Shown one piece after another: positions 45,265-55,610 of a stretch of 64,000 nt of DNA; position 1 is the first letter of the stretch, and every line of letters starts with the position of its first letter. The notes under the pieces were generated by a model. It searched no databases. It saw only the letters and a program-made list of their open reading frames with translations, and was not told the origin of the DNA. A program made the translations under genes and the position numbers. This stretch comes from Phytophthora sp. 'mugwort' (taxonomy: Eukaryota; Oomycota; Peronosporomycetes; Peronosporales; Peronosporaceae): positions 4,650,001 to 4,714,000 of the forward strand of contig JAUCEF010000001.1 of the NCBI GenBank assembly GCA_033558025.1, read 5' to 3'.

Positions 45265-48200
45265 TTGCACCAGCCGAAATATACCCACCGAGATATAGCA
45301 ATCATGTTGCCGTACGCAGTTGAAGGACTTAGGCGATTGGATATTCCACACGTTAAATGGAAGAAAAAAAACTATCGAGTGAAGGTGCGAGGACGCACAA
45401 GTAAGATGGTTTATATTGGAAACCCATCTCATCCAAGAAATAAGAAACTAATGTCAAGCAGTATAAGAAATCGATTGAAGATCTCAGCAAGCATCTTTCA
45501 CCCGATTATATGGCTGACCCGAAGTATCGATTCTATAAAGGCAACCACATGGAGACTCCTCTCTATGAGAATATCCCAGCAGGAGAGTTTTATGACAAGC
45601 TGGAACTTGTACTCGAAAGTCAGGGGAAAGCTCATAAGGTAAACATTGCGCTTGGATACAGCTTAATCAATATTGCCGATGAAAGTGATGTTCGTTATTG
45701 GTATCCAAATGTTGGCAACACAATGGTCTTCGACTCTCCAATTGCGATTAATACTAAGGGTGATATCCGAAAGAAGGTGATAACTCCTGTTAGAGCAATA
45801 GAGTTAGCAAACAAGCTCCCGTACCCCTCATCTGGATACAAGCTCTTGGGTATCATTGGGTTCAAGCTATTCATCTACTTTCGCACCATGCTCTCGGTGA
45901 TAGCGGAGCTGTTACCCTAAAGTCATACTCAATAACAAGCATGTTATCACTTTCCGAAGACCAACAATAAATGCGTTTTCCATTGCATTGATTTTCACTC
46001 TAATCGCGGTATAGACCCTCGCAAAATCCATTCCTTGTAAAGGATACCTTCAAGCGGAATTGTTCATACAAGGGTATTAGCTACACGCTAAGTCTCTTTC
46101 GCAACTTCAAGCCAATTGACATTTTGCAATTCGATGAGCTCGAGGAATGCTTCCAGCTCAGTATAAACGTATATACGAAGGATGTGGAAACCGGAAATAT
46201 TGAGTGTATTCGTTCCTCAAAGAAGGCTATGACCGAACCAACATCCTATCGTGTGAGAATCATGCTCTCTACATCAAGAACATGGAAATGTTTCAGAATA
46301 AGTATCAGTGTCAGAAATGTGATATGATCTTCAAGCCGAGTGAAAGTTACGAAACCACTCTAAGAACAGATGCGATGAAGTCAATATTGAGTCGTTCCCA
46401 AAGCTACCAAGCATCTACATTCCTCCTGAGAGTATGATTAAGAAGTTGCTCCAACGATACTCGCTAAAGCATAGGGATCACTACCTCGATAATCTCATTG
46501 TCTATGATTTCGAATCCATCCTCAAGCCAACAGAGATTAGTCACGGAGAAAGTACTGTCTATGTAATGCGCAATCCCCGTTAACGTTTCGATATCAGAGA
46601 GCTTAACTAATCTTGTTGAATGTTTCATTAATAACGACCCGCGTGTATTGCTAAAGGATATGTTCGAGTATATTAACAACACAGCTAAGTTCATCCAGCG
46701 ATACAATGTGTCGAAGTATGAGATCTTTCTCAGAAGCATTTTGATGCGTGAGGAGGAGAACGGTACACTCTCATCTATTGATGACGAAATCAAGGATGGA
46801 GAGTACCAATCATTCTACGATGCGCATGCTAATATCAAAAACTTTGACATCAGAGATAATGGATCATACAATAAAATCAAACGTATCCTTGATCAAGTAC
46901 CTGTTCTTGGATTCAACTCTGGAAGCTATGACATCAATCTCATTAAGAAAGATCTCTTCTCAGTAATCGGGACCGATAACGTAAATCCGTTATCAGAAAT
47001 CCCAGTTATATGTGCATCGCAACTGACGACATCAAGATGCTTGATATCATGATTATGTCCCACAAGGTACATCTCTGGAAAGTTATCTCATTACTTACCT
47101 CGGTGGGTGCAAGTGTGATGGCAAGATTAAATGCACTTGTGGTCTTGCTAAGGGGATATCCCCTTATGAATGCATACTTCATTTGATGTACTCAACGAGA
47201 CTAAAATCCCACCTAAGAAGGCTTTCAATAGCGGTCTTCGCGGGACAATCGCTACTAATGAAGACTATGAACGCGTCAAGTTTGTTTGGGATTGCTATGA
47301 GATGAAGAGTATCAAGGAGCTGCTGATCTGGTATAACAACCTGATGTTGTGCTTTCATCAAAGCTATCCAATCTCAGCGAGAATTATTCAAAAGCTTTGA
47401 TCTCGATATGTTGACGAATGGAGTTTCTCTATCTGGTCTTTCGGAAAAGGTTATGTATCAGACATGCCACAAAACCTCAGGAAGCAACCGAGAATAGCTG
47501 CTCCAGGGTTTGGATTTCCGGAGAAACAAATGAAGGGGTACAAGGCTCAAGACGCTGAGGCTAAACGTCAATATGATATGGCAATTGGTCATCAAAATAC
47601 ATTATTAGATAGGCAAAAGTATCTTTGCGCTTTGTGTTATTGTCTTCTAACAGCTGAAACCGCGTCAGCTGATAGAATTAATAACTCCAAAGGTCATATC
47701 AATGGCAACATTATGATTAGCTGCATCGAGTGCAATGTGGCTCGTAAAGATATGTCATCGGTGGATTCGGAAAAAGAAACTTTATGATTTTAACTCCAAT
47801 CAGTTAGTATATTCAATTGATTTAGCGGAGAAAGAGATCTACCGTAGATTGGAGGACAATATTGCCGGCGGGCCGGCGATTATCTTTAACCGCTACGCCA
47901 AACGCAATGAAACTCTTATCCGTGGCGACAAGCTTGTGAAAAAAAAATCATTGGGTATTACGCTAATGCTCTCTATCTCTAGGCTCTAGGTAATGATATG
48001 CCTTGCGGTCGTTTGACTACAATTGAAGCATATAATGGTATCATTGATGACATAGTCAATGACAAGATCTTCGGTTTTCTCGAATGCGACATTCCGAACT
48101 CCAGACCACTTGAAAGAGCACTTTAGCGAAATGACTCCTATTTTCAAAAACATTGGTTGCACTGATGAGAAGATCATCGGCTCACATATGTATGAGTACA

Positions 48201-48960
48201 ACCAGACACGCGGTAAAAATGGTGCCAAGCCCGCTCGCAAGCTTATCGGTAGCTACTTTGGTGAAAAGATTCTTATCTATGCTCCACTCCTTAAGTGGTA
48301 CCTCTCACATGGGATGGAAATCGCTAAGACCTACATTTTCATCAAGGCGAGTGTTCACAAAGCATTTAAGCCATATATGAAAGAGGTATCTCAGGCACGA
48401 CGCGACGTTAATGCCGATGAGAACAAGAAAATGGTTGGAATCATGATGAAGCTCGTTGGCAACTCTGCGTTTGTCGTTCCGGCATGGATATGAGCAAACA
48501 TAAATGGTTAAATATGAGTCTAAAGAGACAACTGTTGAGAAAAGGATGGAACATTTCACGTTTCATTCGTTGGAGGAGCTACATGGTTCATGTGTGATTA
48601 CCATGAAGAAGCGCCTCATCAAGAGTAAGAATCCAATTCATCTATCGATTACCATCTATCGGCTTGCTAAGCTCCGAATGCTCCAATTCTACTACGATTG
48701 CATCGATTTCTACTTCGATCGCAGCGATTTTCAATATCAGGAGATGGATAGTGACTCAGCGTATATCGCTTTCAGCTGTAATAATCCTTTCCGCGAGTGT
48801 ATCAAGCCTGAGCTTCAAGACCACTTCAAGCAACACAAATATGAATGATTTCCGCGAGACTATAATAAGGAAGTGTCCATCTATGATACATTCACTCCTG
48901 GCCTATTCAAGGAAAGTGGCGAGATGATGCGATAGTAGCATTATCCAGCAAGATTTACAT
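45265..48960 (+). pseudogene. Protein-primed family B DNA polymerase (pPolB), frameshifted
   Basis: Followed through several frames, the gene runs from an N-terminal extension (45265-46440) to exonuclease, HNH cassette and palm. The extension ends in a zinc-finger-like YQCQKCDMIFK. Exonuclease motifs: IVYDFESILKP (Exo I, near 46500), VLGFNSGSYDINLIKKDLF (Exo II, about 46905-46960), and the region around ATNEDYERVKFVWD with IKELLIWYNN (47250-47340), which precedes Exo III. Palm: KLVGNSAF (motif B, about 48450) and QEMDSDSAYIAFS (motif C, about 48740-48780, D-S-D in place of D-T-D). Such enzymes replicate linear genomes using a terminal protein primer. At least six breaks make it inactive. Confidence 0.85.
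47464..47787 (+). pseudogene. HNH-like nuclease cassette inside the polymerase
   Basis: Within the pPolB, between exonuclease and palm, an open frame reads YLCALCYCLLTAETAS, then ADRINNSKGHINGNIMISC and IECNVARKD. The pattern C-x2-C, D-R-I-x-N, GH-x-x-GN, C-x2-C-N is that of HNH endonucleases with a zinc site. The frame then continues as polymerase sequence (LAEKEIYRRLEDN, IIFNRYAKRNETLIRGD). I recall similar cassettes in other eukaryotic pPolBs, so it may be an inherited domain, not a recent insertion. Its function is unproven. Confidence 0.7.
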
Positions 48961-49306
48961 TTGCTGTATCCCAGATGAAAACATAAGGTCAAGAAAGATG
49001 AAAGACTTGTTAATGGAAAAGTCGAATATCTCAAGCTGTCCGCAAAGGGTATCCAAAAGAACAATAACAATGATTTACTTTTGCCTGGACTTCGGTCTGT
49101 TGTTCACGATCTATAACTCTCAGAGGAACTAACAAGGGTTTCCGCATTAGTAAAGAGACTAAATTAATCATTACATACAGTCAAACAAAGACTGCCCTTA
49201 AAAAACTATTGGTACGACAAGTATAAGGTTTTAGATGATGGTATTTCTACAATTCCGCTCGATATTTAGGGGGAACTCTTTGCATATTTGTTTTGTAATA
49301 TAGACC

Positions 49307-50377
49307 ATGGATGAGCTATTATTGAAGCTTTATCATGATCCTAAAACAGGGTATATCGGCAGCAATGCTCTGTATCAGAAGGCTAAAAAATTGAAAATCT
49401 ACTGGTCTGAAGGATGTTAAAAAGTGGTATGCCAAGCAGACTGATATCCAACGCTACAACGGCAAAGCAACTCGATTTGATGATTTTAAGACTGCTTCAA
49501 GCAATCCCAATAGTTGGCAGGCAGATTTAGCAGTTTGGAAAGGAAAGACGATTCTAACGGCTATCAATATCAGCTCAGAATTGGTTTGTTAAGATATTAG
49601 CGGAAAGCGTTGGCATAGTGTCTCTAAGGGTATTAAATTCTTGAATCACTTTAAGTTGATATTTTAACTACCGACAACGGCTCTGAGTTCATGAATAAGC
49701 ATGCCCAAGCCTATTTCAAAAGCAAATCTATCACTCACTACTACAACGAACCGGGTGATCACGGAACGATGGGCAAGGTTGAACGACTTAACCGTACGCT
49801 TAAGTCGAGATTGATGAAGATAAAGCAACCACTAACGCTCAAGCTACTAAGCGATGTCATCGACAACTATAATAATACTAAGCACACTTCTATCAAAAAA
49901 TAACACCGAATGAAGCATCTGGACAGGTTATTGAATCTGGGAATTAGATCATAACAACAACGCCATATATAAGCTTGAGAATCGTCTTAACTTGGAGCTT
50001 CTGTGTTATATCGTTTGAAGAAGACGCAATTTGAAAACGAATCGGCGAGATGGAGCAAGGGTATATATGAAATAGTTGGGATCGATGGCTATCGAGTTCA
50101 AATTAGATCTAAGAATGGACATACACTCTACAAGGCAGCAACTGATATCAAATTGGTTAACGACGTGATATCGAATGCAAAGATTACGAATAAACAAATA
50201 TTCGAGGTTGAGAAGGTTATGGACCATAAGAAACAGCAATCAGGTAAATACAAATATCTCGTCAAAGGGATTGAATATGACGATCTATCCTGGGAACCAC
50301 AACATAATCTCCGATTGATCAACAAAACAAGCGATCTACCCTTGAGACTGAGTCTGGAATTCAAAGCGCTCGCATAG
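49307..50377 (+). pseudogene. Maverick retroviral-type integrase with chromodomain
   Basis: The N-terminal part reads MDELLLKLYHDPKTGYIG followed by SNALYQKAKKL, the typical Polinton integrase start. Next come the block NPNSWQADLAVWKGKTILTA (first Asp), LTTDNGSEFMNKHAQAYF (second Asp, near 49672) and GTMGKVERLNRTLKSRLMK (catalytic Glu, near 49785). The C-terminal part (50003-50377) has an SH3-like stretch and a chromodomain (QIFEVEKVMDHKK, then KYLVKGIEYDDLSWEPQHNL). Breaks occur near 49415, 49590, 49660 and 49905. It would integrate the element DNA; the chromodomain may guide it to heterochromatin. Confidence 0.85.
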
Positions 50378-50462
50378 CGGCTCCGGGGTTGGTTTCGCCC
50401 GCCACAACAAATGAAACATCCAGTTTTATATCTGACTTGATATATAGAAACCAACCCAAAAT

Positions 50463-50910
50463 ATGTGTATGAATTGTTTAGAAAAGGAAAGTGAGCATGC
50501 TAAGCTTCTTCGAAAGCTATGGATCATTCGGGAAGTGAGCCGCATCAGAAACGAGTTGTTGAATCTTGATGCAACAGCAAACTTTCGTAAAACAGTGTCA
50601 ATCGTAAATACCAGCGGGAATTGGAAATCATCTTTGGCGTCCCATTTCATTGCATCAAGGATCGCTATTTCAATCTACTAAATGAGCGAAATCATATATG
50701 CCATTTGTACGCATCGTTTCACCACGATTCAGTTATGCCGAACTACTGGTGAGAGTATTTATCCACTCATTTTTTATGATTAGAATGATATATAGACTCA
50801 CAATGTTCCCCCAATTTCGCATCCCTCGCTCAGAGAGAGCAGAACGACAGAGCTTCATGAGAAAGCTCAGAGTTGTGTTCGGCAAGCCAAAGTCAAGCGG
50901 GAGATGTTGA
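50463..50910 (+). pseudogene. Unrecognised Maverick ORF region
   Basis: Frames 50463-50681 and 50698-50910 lie directly after the integrase. The first is helical and charged and contains KTVSIVNTSGNWKSSLASHF, which is only loosely P-loop-like and lacks G-x4-GK-[ST]. I therefore do not call it the packaging ATPase. The rest shows no family. Confidence 0.3.
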
Positions 50911-51015
50911 AGATACGTCATGGGCTACTGATATCTCGAATGGCATAACTACTGTAGCGAAGAAATCAACTCAGACGGACTCGACAACCGAGTCGTCTGA
51001 GTCCTTAAAAAAAGG

Positions 51016-52062
51016 GTGAGTGATGAATCCTCCCAGGCAAACCCTGAGGTCTCAACTGTTGAAGCAAACCTTGAACCTCACCCTGGTTCAATTGATGGTG
51101 AAACTATTACAAACAGAGTGCGTACAACTAATAAAAAAGTTCAGATTCGTCCGAAGACTACAGATATTGGAACACAGATTGAAGTAGCGCAAGACCTGGC
51201 GGAAAAGGATTTATTCAACGAAGGAGATGATGATCAAGAGCAATCTAAGACAGCAGTTGCTCAAATATTTGAGGTTTATCGATTCTTGTAGACTTACGTA
51301 TTCATCCTCTTGCTTCCAGCGGTCGTCAGCTATCGAAATATTCATTGGAAAAGATGCGAAGACATATAGAGTATCTTTAGCACCAAATATCGATTGGTCT
51401 GAGACGTACGATCATATCAGGGAAGTTTTGACTAAAGATGTTCGCTTCCTCGCATACCTAACTGAAAAGCAAGGACGCCGTGAAATGGGGAAAGAAGATA
51501 GCCGACCCCTATCAAATATGGCAACTTATTGGATCGAAGCGAAAACGATTCAATATTTCGGGAGGGATGACGCACATCGCACGAAGCAAAGACTTGACGA
51601 TAGCTTTCTATTCGATAAGTCAACACCCACAACGTCTGACCAGACTGACAGCAAGATTAAACTATTTGGACCATTGGCAGAACTAAGGAAGTGCTTGAAG
51701 CTAAGGGGCTGAGAAAGAAAATTATTCAAATTCTCGTTGGGGCGAATAAAACACCTTCTGCTGATGTATATGGATGTATATGGGTTGATGGTAATTCCAT
51801 TAGTGTATTTGGTAAAGATAGTAATCGTACGAAGCCTGCTATCACTAAGAGAATCAATTGGGCAATCACATTCCAATCGTTTGTAAATATGGCCAACGCA
51901 AAAGGACTTAAACTGATATTGATCGGTAAACAGGATGAGAAAAAGGTAGCGAAGCATTTCACACCAGGTGAGGGGGAACCCCGACATGGAGGAATGAGCG
52001 GCGCCGATGAAGATATGGAACCAAAGCTGACCAACGCCGATAACGACGCCAAAGAATCCTAA
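51016..52062 (+). pseudogene. Unrecognised Maverick protein(s), three frames
   Basis: 51016-51291 encodes a very hydrophilic, acidic N-terminal region. 51227-51712 continues after a shift with mixed alpha/beta-looking sequence (LAPNIDWSETYDHIREVL, NMATYWIEAKTIQYFG). 51691-52062 follows after another shift (IIQILVGANKTPSADVYG, then a Gly/Asp/Asn-rich tail). Overlaps suggest one gene of about 330 codons. It may be an element structural or accessory protein; no family was recognised. Confidence 0.4.
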
Positions 52063-52237
52063 CAGATTATTACAGTCAGTTGGCGAGTGAACGCGTTGTT
52101 ATCCCATTTCGCCTGAAGCCGATTGTTGATACTAAAAGTGGGTTAAGATCTTATTCGGATTATTATTTCGGTGAGCCAGCACCCACTCGTCCATTAAATA
52201 CCAGAAATAGAAAAAAATAAGCAAGTACCGGTAATGC

Positions 52238-53230
52238 TTGTGGTCTGATCTCGTGAAGACCATCCAGTGGATGGATACTTTCACATCGTTATTGAACTAC
52301 TTTGAAGAATTAGATCGTTACCTTTCCGGCGTTGATTACCAATTTCCATCAAATGATGAAGAAGCAGCCAAACTGGCGAAGGAGAAGGACTTGATAAACA
52401 AAGGCGAGCAAACCTTGATGAAAATCTTAAGATTCTAAATAAAGCTATCTTAGGTAGCGTTCAAGACATCAAACGTCAAAGTACTGAGAAATATGTTGAG
52501 GGACCAGATGAATTGCAGAAGCTTCACAACGAGGCCGAGGCAGCTTTCCAACCATATGGCGAGGCTCAAAAGCGATATGAAGCCGCTAAGGACGCTGTGA
52601 GAGGTTCAAACTCAAAATCATTAAGATCAGCTCTGAAGGCCGCTCAATCAGCGATGAGAGCTTCGAAGTCAGTATATAATTCTAAAGCTAAGCGATATTC
52701 TGACGCTCTCCCTAAATTAGAGGGACGTAGCCTAAGAGGCGCGGGTATAACTCCACTGGATGGAGTAGTCCGACGGGCCGTACTTACAATCTCAATGAGA
52801 TCCAGGGCTTAGCAACTCCAAGCGCGTACATATATGGTAGCAAGTACATACGTTTACCTGATTTGGATGCAAAGACACTCGTGATTGTACAGCCAAATCG
52901 AAGGAAGTGCGGACCTAAATGTAATATCAGCGACAGTCTCCAAGCTATGATCAGGACCCTTGTGTATAAGCAGCACATTAACCAAGCTGCTTACGATAAG
53001 CTCAGTATCGTCGACAAAAATTAAGGAGATTCTTGCCATCACACATATCCAGTATAATTTCCACGACAAGCTCACGGACCCACTTGAGACCCTTCGAGCT
53101 GAGTATGATAAGCTAAATGGCGAGCTTGACTTAGGAAACGATAATCCAAGCATCATCAAACAGCTGAAATCGTCACTGTGGATATGTACAGCAATCGATT
53201 GATTGATGATAAAGAGTTTAAGGAATTATA
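52238..53230 (+). pseudogene. Coiled-coil Maverick protein, unknown (virion-like?)
   Basis: Frame pieces read LLNYFEELDRYLSGVDYQF, then an acidic/lysine helix, then LQKLHNEAEAAFQPYGEAQ and an Ala/Ser/Lys-rich helical stretch (52501-52730). A short Gly-rich hinge (LEGRSLRGAGITPLDGVV) follows. A different frame carries NEIQGLATPSAYIYGSKYIR and NRRKCGPKCNISDSLQAMI (52780-53020). The layout is compatible with a structural or packaging-related protein, but this is speculation. The sequence ends at the Copia junction. Confidence 0.35.
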
Positions 53231-53376
53231 ACGCGCTTACTATAAATCAAGCATGTTCTTCTTTAATGCCCGCATCATTTCAAGCTCAGCTGGTAGCTAT
53301 GGTGATAATTCTGATCTAAACGTTGCTGAGCTAAAAGCTATCATGAAGTATCTAATCATCCATGAGCGACCTCAAA

Positions 53377-54576
53377 AGATTTCTTGAGGAGGAAATCTAC
53401 ATGGCTCAACTGGAAGAGTACAAAATCCCGGGCAAGGAGCACCTAGTGTATAAACTCCTGAAGAGTCCGTACGGGTTAAAACAAGCTCCCCGTGTACCGA
53501 ATGTTATCTGCTGAACTCATCAAAACTCTGTGTATTCATACCCAGTATTGACGGTATGACTTGCCATATTTTGCAGTATACATTGACGATCGCTTGATCA
53601 TTGAGCCCACTCCAGCCCTCATCAATGAGTTGAAGTCCGCCACGAAGAAGCGGTTCTCCATGAGTGGTGAAGTACTTACTCGGCTGGTCCATTCAATGTG
53701 GCCGTAAGAACGGAACGACCTTTATCCACCAACATAAGTACGCTACGAATGTCCTAGACCGCTTCAGCGACTACATTCCATACCTTATTGCAACTCCAGC
53801 AGGCCGGGAAGTAAAACTATTCGTAAGCAGCCAACCTAGTAGTGTAGGGAAACATACGGTGCAATTATACCGTATCGAGAATCCGTCGGTAGTGATATGT
53901 ACCTCATGCTAGGTACTCGACCCGACATGGCTTGTTACCTGCTTGAAGTCAGCCAATTTTTAGTAAACCGTGGGATGAAACACTGGAATGCTGTTATTTG
54001 AGGTCTCAAATGCCTAGCAGGCACCAAAGACTACGGTCGGATGCTGGGAAGCTCGCTGAACATCATCACAGAGAGCCTAGTTGACAATTTGACACTCTAT
54101 AGTGACTCGCACTATGCTAAAACAATTGCCCAAACACACGACGCTCGGTTGGCGGATAAATAACGACACTAGCAAGGAGTCTAATCTCATGATTTTCACG
54201 TAAACACCACATGGTGGTCCTCTCAGCAACAGATGCAGACTACATAGACCTATGTCACTGCATGGAAGAAATGTTATTCTTCAAGAGCTACACTTCACAT
54301 CTACACAGCCTGTCATATACATGAGTATAACCAAAGCTACATCAAACTCTGTCACAACCCCGAATTACACGGAAGATCGAAGCACATACATGTTCGTTAC
54401 TGCTTTGTGCAGTAAAAGATAGAGCGGTACGAACTCAACGTCGTCTACTGCAACACCAAATACTGGTGGCTGATATTTTTACGAAAGCGCTAGATAAACA
54501 TCAGTTTAGAAAACTAAGGGCCAAGCTCAGGATGAGGCCCCCTGAAGCTGATCCGCCGTATAGTACATACGAGTAA
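53377..54576 (+). pseudogene. Ty1/Copia reverse transcriptase and RNase H fragment
   Basis: It starts abruptly with FLEEEIYMAQLEEY and reads on as VPGKEHLV-like sequence and LLKSPYGLKQAPR, the Copia palm motif. The catalytic box is FAVYIDDRLII (YIDD near 53580). RNase H follows through shifts (GTRPDMACYLLEVSQFLV, then CHNPELHGRSKHIHVRY, then ADIFTKALDKHQFRKLRAK), ending at a stop at 54574. The order RT then RNase H at the element's 3' end, with no integrase after it, marks Copia. It is joined to the Maverick block with no visible target site. Confidence 0.85.
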
Positions 54577-54699
54577 TTATAAAATCATGGACCGTGCCAC
54601 TTGCATTGTGATCTTTTTCATTGGTCATTCCGTATAGTGCATACGAGTAATTATAAAATCATGGAGCGTGCCACTTGCATTGTGATCTTTTTTTCATTG
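54556..54699. repeat. Tandem duplication, 74-base unit, two copies
   Basis: The unit starting CCGTATAGTACATACGAGTA at 54556 repeats at 54630 with a few substitutions. It spans the end of the Copia coding region and its downstream sequence, so part of it is probably the polypurine/LTR border of the element. Confidence 0.9.
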
Positions 54700-54873
54700 T
54701 TTTTTTAATTTTGTTTTTGTGGTCGCACAAGGTTTTCCCTCATTAAGGTTTCCCTGGTCTAATACAAAAATTATGTAGTCACATGCATACAATCCATGCA
54801 CAAACAACGCCACAAATTGCTAGGATAGGTTCATCATCAGTAAGGCAACCCGCGGAAATTCCTACCGACTCTA

Positions 54874-55610
54874 TCACCCACTCTTTCTAGAAGACGATAA
54901 ACTAACTAACAAATGCATAAACGTCGATCCAGTGCTCCGCTGACGAGATCGAATTACCTTGTTCCAGATGAGCCGCGTGTTGCCTTGAACTGTGAGCACG
55001 ATCCCATGGTCGACGAAGCTGCGGTTTTCCGCCGCAACGATGTGAATTCCGTCGACGTGATCCATCTCCACCAATACTCGTGCTCCACGACGCCCAGCAA
55101 CCGCGAGGTTGTTCTTAACAATGGCGTTGTAGATCACGTCACGGCCGGTATCCCGGAGAAGGCGCAGGAACCGTAGCACAACTTTCCACGTAGTTCTTTT
55201 AGAGAGATCCAGACTATTGATAGCAAGTTCATCACGGACAAACTGGTCAATATCATGATGTGTAGCGATATTAGGATACCCGGCTAACTCAGCTGCGCCG
55301 TTTCAACGCATTGAACATGCATAGGCCTCGGGTATCCGCTCCAATTAGAGACACTCCATACTTGCCTTCTTCCAGAAAATTTCGAACTTGTTAGGCCTGA
55401 GTCTTTCCAGCAATCAACGATATCCATTTCTTTCTCGAACCCGTCCTCGTGCAAGAGGCCTTGAGCCCCACTTGCATAGGTAGTACCGCCGGCGCTCAAT
55501 CCGCTGGCGAATCCAAAGCACATGATACTCGTGTCCGCGAGGCGTCTCATGTCGATCATTAATGCGTGCCACGTGCAATGTCTTGGTAGTGGTAGCATAA
55601 TCGGTATCAA
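54874..55610 (-). pseudogene. Unrecognised minus-strand reading region
   Basis: Two frames (55284-55610 and 54874-55179) look like one frameshifted gene. Between them the minus strand reads ATHHDIDQFVRDELAINSLD and LSKRTTWKVVLRFLRLL; the second piece continues RDTGRDVIYNAIVKNNLAV. Composition is protein-like and soluble. I recognise no family. It may be a transposon gene, given the surroundings. Confidence 0.3.

Larger units (their letters stand above)
44385..53370 (+). mobile_element. Maverick/Polinton relic (virus-like giant transposon)
   Basis: This is an AT-rich island whose base composition breaks sharply from both flanks. It encodes a protein-primed family B DNA polymerase with an internal HNH-like cassette, a retroviral-type integrase with chromodomain, and several unknown small proteins, all on the plus strand. 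pPolB plus retroviral-type integrase in one element is diagnostic of Mavericks/Polintons, which are reported from Phytophthora. I recognise no packaging ATPase, protease or capsid genes; they may be deleted or among the unknown ORFs. No terminal inverted repeats were found, and both ends appear truncated against other elements. Confidence 0.8.

Noticed and set aside
50590..50650. Possible P-loop (NTSGNWKSSLA) as a Maverick packaging ATPase
   Set aside because: It lacks the G-x4-G-K-[ST] pattern and no Walker B acid was seen, so the ATPase call is not supported.
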